In this document: in pieces, positions 1-8,356 of the stretch | Layout: each line of letters starts with the position of its first letter | Numbering within the stretch: the first letter of the stretch is position 1 | Origin: UMGS973 sp964507795 | GTDB taxonomy: Bacteria > Bacillota > Clostridia > Peptostreptococcales > Anaerovoracaceae | Reading direction: 5' to 3' | NCBI GenBank assembly: GCA_964507795.1 | Contig: CAZDQV010000041.1 | Span: 1-17,630, forward strand | Length of the DNA: 17,630 bases | Program-made: the position numbers and the translations under genes | Notes under the pieces: model-generated | Seen by the model: the letters and a program-made list of their open reading frames with translations, nothing else | Database searches by the model: none | What the model was told of the DNA's origin: nothing

Positions 1-30
1 TAAAAAAACATTGAAATCGACTATTCGGTT

Positions 31-909
31 TTAGAATAACTTTTTAGCAATTTGCCTCAAATCGATTTCCATGATAAGCAATGAAAGTAAAAGAAGTCCT
101 GCACCCGCGTAAGCTCTGGGAATAAGCCGTTCCCCTGCAAAAAAATAAGCGACAATCGCTGAAAACACAGGCTCTAATGTAAATATTATGCCTACTCTTG
201 ATGCTGATGTATACTGTTGTGCCACAGTTTGAATCATAAATGCTATGCCTGTGCAGAATATTGCGAGAAACACCACTGCACCCCATGCCTTCGGGCTGCT
301 TGGCAAACTCGGAGTTTCAAATATAAATGCGGCTATAAGGCAAAAAATCCCTGTAAATCCCAGCTGAAGCACTCCCAGCTGAAACACATCGATTTCTTCT
401 TTGGATACAGCTGTTTCAGTTACAAGCAGATCGGCTGCATATGACACTGCACACAAAAGACAAATTATATCTCCAGATGCGACCTTCAGGTTTTCATCAA
501 GTGAAAGAAGTGCAATTCCCACAAAGCACATAAAAGCAACAATGATGAACTTTCTGTCAGGTATCTGTTTTTTGAATATAAAGCCGAAAACCGGCGTAAA
601 AACACATGTCAAAGAGCACAGAAACCCTGCATTTGAAAGACTGGTATACATAACTCCAAAGGTTGAACCTATATGTACAAATACAAGCATCAGGCCAATC
701 AGTGCACTGTATGCAAGTGTCGTTTTATTAACTTTTTTCAGCTTTGGAAAGAAAACAGCCGTTAGAACGATGAATGCACCGAAAAACCTTAAGAAATTAA
801 GAGTAAAAGGCTCTACTTCAGTCAAAGCTATATCAAGAAGCAGATATGAAGCTCCCCAGAACAAAGTAACCAGGGCAAGCGACATATCAGCTCTAAACTG
901 TTTATTCAT
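31..909 (-). CDS. EamA/DMT-family permease (10-TM metabolite transporter)
   Basis: A 292-residue, very hydrophobic membrane protein of the drug/metabolite transporter superfamily. It is built of two homologous EamA repeats, about residues 9-137 and 147-282, each of roughly five membrane helices. The N-terminal part has the family look (LVTLFWGASYLLLDIAL) and the second repeat ends with the typical 'TLEPVFSAIVAYFFAGERL' stretch. Length is normal for the family. The substrate cannot be told from sequence; amino acids or other small metabolites are common in this family. The ATG at 909 is preceded by GGAG and lies one base after the holA stop codon, so it is probably co-transcribed and translationally coupled with holA. 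A T7 run follows on the coding strand (2-8), but I see no convincing terminator stem in the 30 bases available. Confidence 0.9.
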   Translation of the reverse strand: MNKQFRADMSLALVTLFWGASYLLLDIALTEVEPFTLNFLRFFGAFIVLTAVFFPKLKKVNKTTLAYSALIGLMLVFVHIGSTFGVMYTSLSNAGFLCSLTCVFTPVFGFIFKKQIPDRKFIIVAFMCFVGIALLSLDENLKVASGDIICLLCAVSYAADLLVTETAVSKEEIDVFQLGVLQLGFTGIFCLIAAFIFETPSLPSSPKAWGAVVFLAIFCTGIAFMIQTVAQQYTSASRVGIIFTLEPVFSAIVAYFFAGERLIPRAYAGAGLLLLSLLIMEIDLRQIAKKLF

Positions 910-910
910 A

Positions 911-1918
911 TTATATCTCCGCGATGAACAACTCTATGGCAAGCCTGCCATCAATAAGGCCTGACTTGTAATTGTTGTCTATTTCATATGCATTTATTAA
1001 TATATGTTTCAGTTTTTTGATTGAATATCTGTCAGCTACCGGAATAGCTTTTTTAATTCTGTATTCATGTATTCTGGTTGCATTGTGAATCTGAGAGGCC
1101 GTCATACTTTTTTCTCTCAGCTCCTTTACAGAAAGAATGATTTCAAGCTGGCTGACAATCATATAAAGTATTTTGGAAATCTCCTCCCCTGCCGAAAGAA
1201 GATTGTGAAGCATCCTGTAAGCTTCATCTTTGCGATTCCTGCTTATCGCATCCACAAGCTTAAATATGTCTTTTTCAATATTACCATCAGTAAGTTCACT
1301 AATCTCTTCCCTGCTTATCTCATCACCACTGCAATGTGCTATGATTTTTTTCAGATCATTTTCAAGACTATAAAGAGTATAGTCGCTTCCCTTTTGAAAA
1401 TACCCGCTTATTTCAACAAATTCTTTCAACGCAGCATTGCTTATGGTTTTGCCTGCAGTTCTCAGCCTCTTACCTATAAAGCTTCTAAACAAAGAGTTGT
1501 CAAGAGATGTGAAATCATATAAAGTCGCTTTGCCTTTTGCAGCATCAAAAACCTCTTTTTCGAGGTTTTCTTTTTCAAATGTTAGAATAAGCAGTGTTTC
1601 AGAAGGCAAGTCGCTTATTTCATTCAGAATATCTTCAGCTTTTAACCTGGATTTCAATCCGAAATTCACAGCTACAACACGTTTTTCAGAGAGCATTGCT
1701 ATGGTTTCACATGCATTTGTAATTTCATAAAGTTCTGACGAGGCCGCATCAAACACAGTATAATCCATCTGCATTGTATCTGGATTTACATATGTTGAAA
1801 CGAGCAGATTCTCTGCCCAGTTTACAAGATACTGTTCTTTTCCATATAGCAGTACAACACTCCCAATGCGGTCTTCTTTGATATCTCTGGTGATTTTTTT
1901 GTATGCATGTTCTGACAT
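911..1918 (-). CDS. holA: DNA polymerase III subunit delta
   Basis: A 335-residue protein matching the delta subunit of the replicative clamp loader. This subunit opens the beta clamp and works with the tau/gamma and delta-prime subunits at the replication fork. The N-terminal region has the characteristic 'VVLLYGKEQYLV' (residues 21-32), the degenerate nucleotide-binding loop of the AAA+-like fold. The helical middle and C-terminal region (about 210-335, with DGRLAIELF near the end) is the collar domain. Length is usual. The start at 1918 follows GAGGG by about seven bases. It has its own good promoter in the gap after comEC, and the downstream permease begins one base after its stop. comEC next to holA is a common arrangement in Firmicutes, which supports the call. 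Confidence 0.93.
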   Translation of the reverse strand: MSEHAYKKITRDIKEDRIGSVVLLYGKEQYLVNWAENLLVSTYVNPDTMQMDYTVFDAASSELYEITNACETIAMLSEKRVVAVNFGLKSRLKAEDILNEISDLPSETLLILTFEKENLEKEVFDAAKGKATLYDFTSLDNSLFRSFIGKRLRTAGKTISNAALKEFVEISGYFQKGSDYTLYSLENDLKKIIAHCSGDEISREEISELTDGNIEKDIFKLVDAISRNRKDEAYRMLHNLLSAGEEISKILYMIVSQLEIILSVKELREKSMTASQIHNATRIHEYRIKKAIPVADRYSIKKLKHILINAYEIDNNYKSGLIDGRLAIELFIAEI

Positions 1919-1951
1919 GATTTACCCTCGTTTTAAAATTTGTGCACAATT

Positions 1952-1980
1952 ATTATACAATCGCAAGCAGGTATTTGCAA
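1952..1980 (-). promoter_or_regulatory. Sigma-A-type promoter for holA
   Basis: On the minus strand a TTGCAA -35 box (1975-1980) is separated by exactly 17 bases from a perfect TATAAT -10 box (1952-1957). It lies in the 80-bp gap between comEC and holA, about 34 bases before the holA start. It would let holA and the permease be expressed independently of comEC. Called from consensus only. Confidence 0.7.
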
Positions 1981-1998
1981 GGCGGCATTTACCTCGTC

Positions 1999-4143
1999 TT
2001 ATTTGCACATCGTTGAAATTTTCACCTTTTTGTTGCCTGTTACAGTGATACCTATCGCACCCATTTCATCATTTCTGTATACTGCTGCTTTGTTGCTTTC
2101 AAGCCTTTCAATTGCTTCAGATGACGGATGTCCATATGTGTTTTTTCCAACCTGTATTACAGAAATCTGCGGCTTTACCTCTTTTATAAATTCATCACAC
2201 GAACTGTATTTGCTGCCATGATGAGCGACCTTTAATATGTCAGCTTTGATTTCATTATCAGACACAAGTGATTTTTCACCTTTTTCATCGATATCTCCTG
2301 TCATAAGTACAGTGACTCCTTTAACGTTGACTCTCAGTACAAGGCTGTTTTTGTTTTCGTCCTCCTCATCGAGCGCATTTCCTCTCTCTGGACTCAGCAC
2401 TTCAATATATACTGACTTGCTGATATTTATAATATCTCCTGCGGCGAGATAAAATATATCATCTGTCTCAAACTCCTTTTTCAGGTTGCTTTCATTAACA
2501 CTGTTTGCCTCATAAACCCCAAGTCTTTTGATCTTGTATGTCTGTGACAATTCCTTGAGCCCCTGATAATGATCTGTATGAAGATGCGTCGCTATTGCCA
2601 TATCTATTCTGGTAACACCATTTTTTAAAAGATATGGCTTCAATGTGCTTTTGCCCACATTGTAATTGAAATTACCTCCCCCATCTATAAGGATATTTTT
2701 GCCTCCCGCCTTTATATGCAGGCAGTCGCCCTGCCCCACATCTACAAAAATCATATCTGTCTTTTCAAATCCGTCCGAAAGGTATGCACTGCTTCCAACA
2801 CCAATGATTACTGCAGCAACAAATACAGCTGCGATTTTTTTAAAGTTGTGCCTGATTAAAGAGATCTGTCCAGCTTCCGAGCATATATAAAATACGAATA
2901 TATAGTAGACCGCAAGAAAAATCACAGACGGACTTGCAACATCAAAAGTAAATACTCCGCCCATATATGTAAAGTCATTGCACCAGAGCAGCAGCTTTAC
3001 AAGTACGCCTGCAAGCATTGCCGCAGGCTCTGCTATTATCGGCAGCCAGCAAAAAAGAACAGTTGTAATTCCAGCCGGCACCATAACAGCTGCAATAAAA
3101 TATACAGGAATATTACTTATAACTGAGGTTAAAGATATGTAATTGAAAACATACATCGTGTAAGGCACCATTCCTGCCTGCACTGCAACCATAGGAAGCA
3201 GTATGCCTTTTATTTTCTTTTGTATCATAGGCATCATTACTGCAAGAGTTATGACAGCAAGAAATGACATCTGAAATCCCGTGTTGTATATCTGCATCGG
3301 ACGTACTGCCAGAATTATGATCATTGAAACACAAGCAGATGACAAAAGATCATATCTGCGATTGAGATGATTTCCTGCTATATGTATGATGATCATCAGA
3401 CATGCCCTCACAACAGATGCCGTAAATGATGCGAGTGCCGCATATGAAATCAATGCAAAAGTAATGGCTATATCTGCAGGAATGCTTCTCTTTTTTCTTT
3501 TGAATCTGCAAAGGAAAGAATAAAGAAGTCCAAGATGCAGTCCGCTTACAGCAAGCACATGGGCAGTCCCGCCTCTCCTGAAAGTTTCGATGACATCATC
3601 ATCTATGCCGGATGTTTCTCCGAACATGATTCCCATGATAACTGAAGCATCATCCCCGATAGTGTTTTCAAAAATATCCGCCGCACGACATTTTGCCGAT
3701 TTAAGCAGTGATGCTATGCCTCCTGCAGCCTCAAGCCGCTGCAAATCATCTGCTGTTACAACACACCTTATTCCAATACTTTTCAAATATCTCCTGTAAT
3801 CAAATGTACCCGGATTTGTCCGCTCTTTGGGTATTGAAACTTCTCCTGTCACATATACCCTGTCCCACAAAAAAGTTCTGTACTGAAACATGTCAGAATA
3901 CACATTGACAAGAATTTTGTTTTTGTATCTGCATATACCGTTATCAGAGATTATTCTGACATCAGTAATTTGCAGTTTAAAATATTCATCATCTTTTTTT
4001 ACTATATTGATAACTCTACCGGTTACAGAGACATTATCGCCATCAAAGCCTTCAAGATAATCTGAAGTATATCCTGTAATATTGTCTGTTACGAGTATAG
4101 ATGCTATCAGTATAATTGCTATTAAAATCGCCGGTCTTCTCAT
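1999..4143 (-). CDS. comEC: ComEC/Rec2 DNA-uptake channel protein
   Basis: A 714-residue polytopic membrane protein, the predicted channel carrying single-stranded DNA across the membrane during natural transformation. Order of parts: an N-terminal hydrophobic segment and OB-like soluble region (DUF4131-type, about 1-150); the Competence domain with the conserved 'HVLAVSGLHLGLL' (195-207) and many membrane helices to about 450; then a C-terminal metallo-beta-lactamase-like domain starting at 'FVDVGQGD' (466-473). The metal-binding motif HxHxDH is intact (H520, H522, D524, H525), with D617 in 'TGDID' and H641 in 'VAHHGS'. All three ComEC modules are present and not truncated. The ATG at 4143 has an AGGAG seven bases upstream. 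It is first in the comEC-holA-permease group. Whether the host is competent cannot be told: comEA and pilus genes are not in the window. Confidence 0.95.
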   Translation of the reverse strand: MRRPAILIAIILIASILVTDNITGYTSDYLEGFDGDNVSVTGRVINIVKKDDEYFKLQITDVRIISDNGICRYKNKILVNVYSDMFQYRTFLWDRVYVTGEVSIPKERTNPGTFDYRRYLKSIGIRCVVTADDLQRLEAAGGIASLLKSAKCRAADIFENTIGDDASVIMGIMFGETSGIDDDVIETFRRGGTAHVLAVSGLHLGLLYSFLCRFKRKKRSIPADIAITFALISYAALASFTASVVRACLMIIIHIAGNHLNRRYDLLSSACVSMIIILAVRPMQIYNTGFQMSFLAVITLAVMMPMIQKKIKGILLPMVAVQAGMVPYTMYVFNYISLTSVISNIPVYFIAAVMVPAGITTVLFCWLPIIAEPAAMLAGVLVKLLLWCNDFTYMGGVFTFDVASPSVIFLAVYYIFVFYICSEAGQISLIRHNFKKIAAVFVAAVIIGVGSSAYLSDGFEKTDMIFVDVGQGDCLHIKAGGKNILIDGGGNFNYNVGKSTLKPYLLKNGVTRIDMAIATHLHTDHYQGLKELSQTYKIKRLGVYEANSVNESNLKKEFETDDIFYLAAGDIINISKSVYIEVLSPERGNALDEEDENKNSLVLRVNVKGVTVLMTGDIDEKGEKSLVSDNEIKADILKVAHHGSKYSSCDEFIKEVKPQISVIQVGKNTYGHPSSEAIERLESNKAAVYRNDEMGAIGITVTGNKKVKISTMCK

Positions 4144-4197
4144 TATATTTCTCCTGATTTGCCGGCTTTGCTGTGCTTCTCACTTACTTCAATACAT

Positions 4198-4226
4198 ATT
4201 TTATGTCCCATTACATCATTTGGCAA
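4198..4226 (-). promoter_or_regulatory. Probable promoter for comEC
   Basis: On the minus strand TTGCCA (4221-4226), 17 bases, then TAAAAT (4198-4203). Both boxes are close to sigma-A consensus with ideal spacing, 55 bases before the comEC start in the divergent gap shared with the penicillin-binding protein gene. Confidence 0.55.
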
Positions 4227-4313
4227 TACATTCGGACAAAAAAAGAGAAAAAATTTACAACGTCGAAAATTGACAACGATTTCCTTTGAATTATCTTTCC
4301 TTCTGTGATAAAA

Positions 4314-4319
4314 TATAAT
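4314..4319 (+). promoter_or_regulatory. Probable -10 box for the penicillin-binding protein gene
   Basis: A perfect TATAAT at 4314-4319. A -35 at ideal spacing would be TTATCT (4291-4296), which is poor. TTGAAT (4286-4291) is a better box but 22 bases away. Upstream, TTGACA (4270-4275) with TATCTT (4292-4297) is a possible alternative promoter. If this box is used, transcription starts near 4326, too close to the TTG at 4333 for that codon to have a ribosome binding site. This supports the start at 4351. Confidence 0.45.
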
Positions 4320-4350
4320 ATATTTTTGTGACTTGAAAGGTGGTGAAATT

Positions 4351-7326
4351 TTGTCAGACAACTACAACAACGAAAATATACCACAAAGACCTGTGAAAAA
4401 ATCAAGAAAAAAAAGCAAAGGAAGAACTAATGCTTTTTATAATAAAAACAATGCTTCCGAAACATCCCCGATCAGCAAAGGGACAGGCAGAAGAAGCAAA
4501 AAAAAGGCTCCAGGCAAAAAATCACGGGCAAAAAAAATAATCAGAATACTTCTTCTGGTGATTCTTGCTCTGGTACTTGCTGTTGCTGTATATACTGCAG
4601 TTGTAATAGCCAAGGCACCCAAAATAGATCCTGACAATATATATTCTTTCTTAAACGAAAGCTCTATTTTGTATGATGATGAAGAAAATCAGATATACAG
4701 TGTATATGCCGGTGATGAAGGAAACAGAACGAACATTGAATACAATCAGATTCCTGAGGATATGATCAATGCAATTGTTTCAATTGAAGACAAAACTTTC
4801 TGGAAGCACCATGGATTTAACATTATAAGAATACTGGGAGCTATCAAAAACAGTATTTTCAGCGGTGAACAGATAAGCGGCACAAGCACACTGACTCAGC
4901 AGCTCGCAAGAAATATATATCTTGATAATGAGCGAACATATGCACGAAAGATTAAAGAAGCATATTATACAATCTGCCTTGAAAAGAAACTTACAAAGGA
5001 GCAGATTATAGAAGCGTATCTGAATACAATTAATTTCGGATATGGTACTTATGGCATACAATCTGCCGCAAACGCTTACTTTTCCAAAGACGCGGAGGAC
5101 CTTGATTTGCTTGAATGCGCAGCACTTGCAGCATTACCACAGTCCCCTACCAACAATGCTTTGGTGCTTCGTCTTGAAAAAGGTTCTGTAAGTTCAGATG
5201 ACAAGAATATCATAAGCCAGGATAACGACTGGATTTACTATTACAATGGCGAGGCTTCAAAAGAAAGAAGAAATACAGTTCTTGAATTCATGTGTGAACA
5301 GGGATACATCACATCAGAAGAAAGGGATGAAACTTTCTTGGCAAGCCTCAAAAAACACATTAATTTAAGCAATACTTCTTCAAGTTCATTTGCTTCATAT
5401 TTTACAGACTATGTAATAGATGAGGTTGTAGCTGATTTGCAAGCAAGTGAAGGTATGGATGAGAACCAGGCAAGAGAGTATGTATATAACGGCGGCCTTA
5501 AAATCTATACAACATTAAGTTCTGACGCTCAGGAAATAGTTGAAAAAGAATACTCTGATACAAGTAATTTCCCCGGCACTGCAAATCTCAGCACAGACGG
5601 GAACGGCAACATACTGAGCACCAGTGGCGGAATACTGCTTTACAATTACAGCAGCTATTTCAACAGCGACGGTGATTTCACTCTTTACTCATCAGAATTC
5701 AAATGGAGAAAAGACGGCTCCCTGCTGATTAAAAAGAATAAGCGGCTTTCATTCTATCAGACAGAAGTCGATGGCAAAACAGACTACAATATTGAATTCA
5801 AGAATATGTATACAAAAGAAAACGGCTTCTTCTATTCAATAGAGGGAGGTGTGCTGTCTATCGACGCCAAATACAAATCAATGAGCAAAAATGGCAACAT
5901 GATTATAAGTGCTGACTTTTTTGAAAACGAAAAAACCGCCGATTTCTTCGTTGAATCGGGCTCAAATCTGGTAGTAAAATCATCAAACTACACATTGAGA
6001 CAAAAAATCAATCAGCCTCAAAGCGCCATGGTCATTGTTGATAATGATACAGCTCAGATAAAAGCGATGATAGGTGGCCGGGGTGCTTCAGGAAGACTTC
6101 TTTATAACAGAGCCACAAGCACACGCCAGCCGGGATCATCAATCAAGCCTCTGGCAGTTTATTCTTCTGCCCTGCAACAGGGCTTTGAAGCTGCAAAATC
6201 AGGCCAGAAGCAAAGCTTTACATATATGTATGATGATTATGGCAGTAACGTATCAACTTCCGGTACATATGGCTCCTACTGGTCTGCCGCCAGCATCATA
6301 AACGATGCTCAAATGACTGTAAACGGTCAGGTATGGCCAAAGAACTTTTACAGCGGATACAAAGGATTCGTCACAATGAGAGAAGCTGTACAGCAGTCAA
6401 TCAACGTATGCGCAGTTAAGGTATTTGTCGAAGTAGGCCCTGAATATGCGGCAGCACAACTCAAAAAATTCGGTATAACATCTGTTGTTGAATCAGGTGA
6501 TGTCAATGATATGAATGCTGCGGCGCTTGCGCTTGGAGGTATGACAAACGGTATATCCCCTGTTGAAATGGCAGGAGCATATACAACACTTGCAAACCTT
6601 GGAACCTATACAGAACCTGTTTCATATACGAAAGTTACTGACAGAAACGGAGATGTGCTTCTCAAAAACACTCAGGAATCACATGAAGTTCTTGACGCCG
6701 GAGTAGCATGGATAATGGACGATATCCTCAGAACCACCGTTACAAACGGAATAGCAAATGCTGCCGCTATAGGTGTACAGCCTGTTGCAGGTAAAACAGG
6801 TACTACTGATGATAAGGTTGATGCATGGTTCTGCGGTTTCACTCCGCAATACACAGCATCACTTTGGATAGGCAATGACGTGAATATTCAGCTTACTGAA
6901 GGCTCTACGGCAGCCGCACGACTCTGGTCAAAAATAATGCAACAGATATGTGCGAAATTCCCTACTGAGAGTTTCAAATCAGCACCATCAAATGTAATCA
7001 GATACAATGGTGAATATTTTGTTTCTGGCACGCAATCAAATATTTCAATGCCTAAGCTCACTGAAACAGTGGAGGTTTGTGCAGAATCCGGTGAACTTCC
7101 TACCCCTGAATGCACCAACATCAAGGAAAAGACATTCAGCGTGAGCGCAGGCAAAGAAGGCGCATCAGAAGCCCTTGAAAACAAGCTGCCTAAATATTAT
7201 TGCCACATTCATAATTCAAATACAAGCAAATATCCTATCAATCCTGAATATATACAGGTGGAACCGGAAGAACCGGAGGAACCGGAGCAGCCGATTGAAC
7301 CAGACAATACAGAGCAAACTGAATAA
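4351..7326 (+). CDS. Class A penicillin-binding protein (PBP1a-like transglycosylase/transpeptidase)
   Basis: Bifunctional peptidoglycan synthase of 991 residues that polymerises lipid II and cross-links stem peptides at the outer membrane face. A strongly basic cytoplasmic tail (1-60) precedes one membrane anchor (about 62-87). The GT51 glycosyltransferase domain has catalytic E146 in the EDxxFxxHxG motif and 'GTSTLTQQ' (177-184). The transpeptidase has S596-x-x-K599, S683-I-N685 and K815-T-G-T, all intact. About 150 residues (roughly 405-552) lie between the usual linker and the 'QPQSAMVIVDND' start of the transpeptidase, more than in typical PBP1a proteins. The C-terminus ends in an acidic Pro/Glu tail. 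Start: TTG at 4351 is preceded by AAAGGTGGTG at good spacing; an in-frame TTG at 4333 has no ribosome binding site. It appears monocistronic, with a terminator just downstream. Confidence 0.93.
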   Translation: MSDNYNNENIPQRPVKKSRKKSKGRTNAFYNKNNASETSPISKGTGRRSKKKAPGKKSRAKKIIRILLLVILALVLAVAVYTAVVIAKAPKIDPDNIYSFLNESSILYDDEENQIYSVYAGDEGNRTNIEYNQIPEDMINAIVSIEDKTFWKHHGFNIIRILGAIKNSIFSGEQISGTSTLTQQLARNIYLDNERTYARKIKEAYYTICLEKKLTKEQIIEAYLNTINFGYGTYGIQSAANAYFSKDAEDLDLLECAALAALPQSPTNNALVLRLEKGSVSSDDKNIISQDNDWIYYYNGEASKERRNTVLEFMCEQGYITSEERDETFLASLKKHINLSNTSSSSFASYFTDYVIDEVVADLQASEGMDENQAREYVYNGGLKIYTTLSSDAQEIVEKEYSDTSNFPGTANLSTDGNGNILSTSGGILLYNYSSYFNSDGDFTLYSSEFKWRKDGSLLIKKNKRLSFYQTEVDGKTDYNIEFKNMYTKENGFFYSIEGGVLSIDAKYKSMSKNGNMIISADFFENEKTADFFVESGSNLVVKSSNYTLRQKINQPQSAMVIVDNDTAQIKAMIGGRGASGRLLYNRATSTRQPGSSIKPLAVYSSALQQGFEAAKSGQKQSFTYMYDDYGSNVSTSGTYGSYWSAASIINDAQMTVNGQVWPKNFYSGYKGFVTMREAVQQSINVCAVKVFVEVGPEYAAAQLKKFGITSVVESGDVNDMNAAALALGGMTNGISPVEMAGAYTTLANLGTYTEPVSYTKVTDRNGDVLLKNTQESHEVLDAGVAWIMDDILRTTVTNGIANAAAIGVQPVAGKTGTTDDKVDAWFCGFTPQYTASLWIGNDVNIQLTEGSTAAARLWSKIMQQICAKFPTESFKSAPSNVIRYNGEYFVSGTQSNISMPKLTETVEVCAESGELPTPECTNIKEKTFSVSAGKEGASEALENKLPKYYCHIHNSNTSKYPINPEYIQVEPEEPEEPEQPIEPDNTEQTE
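7261..7287 (+). repeat. Three tandem 9-bp repeats coding an acidic Glu-Pro tail
   Basis: Three copies of GAACCGGAR in a row encode the Glu-Pro-Glu repeats at the C-terminus of the penicillin-binding protein, followed by degenerate copies. In-frame 9-bp units could expand or contract without breaking the frame. Such tails are common in Firmicutes class A PBPs. Confidence 0.8.
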
Positions 7327-7337
7327 CCACTTATATG

Positions 7338-7368
7338 AAGAGGACCTCCATCACGGAAGGCCTCTTTT
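7338..7368 (+). terminator. Rho-independent terminator after the PBP gene
   Basis: AAGAGG and CCTCTT form the outer stem; the inner part (ACCTCC with GGAAGG) pairs with two mismatches around a short loop. A TTTT run closes it on the plus strand. It lies 12 bases after the PBP stop and just beyond the end of the convergent minus-strand gene at 7374, so it may serve both. The T run is weak on the minus side. Confidence 0.7.
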
Positions 7369-7373
7369 CATAT

Positions 7374-7661
7374 TCAATCAGTTATTTCTCTGAGCCTGTA
7401 TCCTGCTGTATTAAGCAAAGTCTCAGCTTCATTTTTTTCAAGTTTCATTTTGTTGCAAAGCTCCAGCACATTTTGAATCTCCGGAATGTATTCACTATTC
7501 ATGCACATTGCTGTAAACTCAGCTTTACTCATTTTTAGTGAAGAAAAAGTAATCTCTCCCGACGCTATTTTTTTGTCATACAATCTGAAAAAAGCTGCAG
7601 AAAAAGATATTTCTCCATCATATTCTTTTTCAATAATATCATCCATACTGTATCTGTACAT
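7374..7661 (-). CDS. Small hypothetical protein, possibly helix-turn-helix-like
   Basis: A 95-residue soluble protein I do not recognise with confidence. The ATG at 7661 is chosen because GAGAGGTG lies five bases upstream; an in-frame ATG at 7676 would add five residues but sits inside that ribosome binding site. The C-terminal half (about 45-95, 'MSKAEFTAMCMNS' and then 'LLNTAGYRLRE') is predicted all-helical. It resembles in pattern the end of XRE-type proteins, where a helix-turn-helix is followed by a 'LgLs.eEt..LL..AGY' segment. That resemblance is from memory of the pattern only. The gene is alone on its strand, between the convergent PBP gene and the divergent maf gene, and its promoter lies in a striking inverted repeat. 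It could therefore be a local regulator, but no function is established. Confidence 0.7.
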   Translation of the reverse strand: MYRYSMDDIIEKEYDGEISFSAAFFRLYDKKIASGEITFSSLKMSKAEFTAMCMNSEYIPEIQNVLELCNKMKLEKNEAETLLNTAGYRLREITD

Positions 7662-7688
7662 ATATTCACCTCTCATCTCGGATAAGTA

Positions 7689-7734
7689 TATTGTACCAAA
7701 CCACTGGCACGATATCCAGATGTTTGGTACAATA
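7689..7734. promoter_or_regulatory. Inverted repeat with overlapping divergent promoters
   Basis: TATTGTACCAAAC (7689-7701) and its exact reverse complement (7722-7734) flank a 20-base centre, which itself contains CTGG (7704-7707) paired with CCAG (7716-7719). Each outer arm contains a TACAAT -10 box: 7728-7733 on the plus strand for maf, and 7690-7695 on the minus strand for the small unknown gene. Weak -35-like boxes lie inside the repeat: CTGGCA (7704-7709) for plus with 18-base spacing, and TGGATA for minus with 17-base spacing. The two promoters are therefore face to back and overlap, so one bound protein could control both. Confidence 0.6.
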
Positions 7735-7759
7735 AAAGAAAAACAAAGAGGTTCAATTT

Positions 7760-8356
7760 ATGTCAATTAAAAATATAATACTCGCATCATCATCTCCAAG
7801 ACGAATTGAAATGATGAAAGCACATAGTATAAATCCTGTCATTATCCCCGCAGACATCAAAGAAAACGCACCTGTTTACGGTGGCAAAACTGAGACATGC
7901 ATGTTCCTGGCACTAAAAAAAGCTCTCCATGTAGAAGAAACCTTGGACACAGAGCTCAAAAGCAGTCATCCTTACATATTGGCGGCAGACACTATCGTTT
8001 ATAATGACAAAATAATAGGCAAGCCAAAAAACGAATCAGATGCTTTAAAAATCCTGATGGAGCTTTCAGGCAAAGCGCATTATGTTATAACAGGGGCTGC
8101 AATTATCAAAGCAGGCACTTCCCTCAGGACAGTATTTAACAGTATAACCAAGGTATATTTCAAAGAATATACCGCAGATGACATTGCAGATTATCTCAAG
8201 ACTGATGAGCCGTATGATAAAGCCGGTGGATATGCAATTCAAGGCTATTTTGGCAGATTTGTAGACAAATACGAAGGCTCCCTCGATAATGTCATCGGTT
8301 TCCCTTTTGAAGAAATAACAAAGGTGCTGGAGGAATTTGAAAATGAAGCTTTATGA
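7760..8356 (+). CDS. maf: Maf/YhdE-type nucleoside triphosphate pyrophosphatase
   Basis: A 198-residue cytoplasmic protein of the Maf family. These enzymes hydrolyse non-canonical or pyrimidine nucleoside triphosphates to monophosphate and pyrophosphate (house-cleaning), and are also linked to septum formation. Family motifs are all present: 'ASSSPRR' near the N-terminus (residues 9-15), catalytic D77 in 'AADT', 'IIGKPK' (85-90), 'LSGKAHYVITG' (102-112), and 'GYAIQGYFGRF' followed by 'GSLDNVIGFP' near 157-182. The Gln after 'YAI' and the spacing fit the dTTP/UTP-type (YhdE) subgroup. Length is normal. The ATG at 7760 has an AGAGG at suitable distance. It overlaps the next gene by 14 bases, indicating a two-gene operon. 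Confidence 0.93.
   Translation: MSIKNIILASSSPRRIEMMKAHSINPVIIPADIKENAPVYGGKTETCMFLALKKALHVEETLDTELKSSHPYILAADTIVYNDKIIGKPKNESDALKILMELSGKAHYVITGAAIIKAGTSLRTVFNSITKVYFKEYTADDIADYLKTDEPYDKAGGYAIQGYFGRFVDKYEGSLDNVIGFPFEEITKVLEEFENEAL

Noticed and set aside
401..964. 187-codon plus-strand frame opposite the EamA permease
   Set aside because: Opposite a clear membrane transporter gene, with no family resemblance and no ribosome binding site; a shadow frame.
4333..4350. Upstream TTG start for the penicillin-binding protein
   Set aside because: It has no ribosome binding site and lies only about seven bases past the likely transcription start, whereas TTG at 4351 has AAAGGTGGTG at proper distance.
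8337..8342. TTG start two codons before the FAD oxidoreductase ATG
   Set aside because: The ATG at 8343 has GGAGG at nine bases; the TTG would be only three bases from it.
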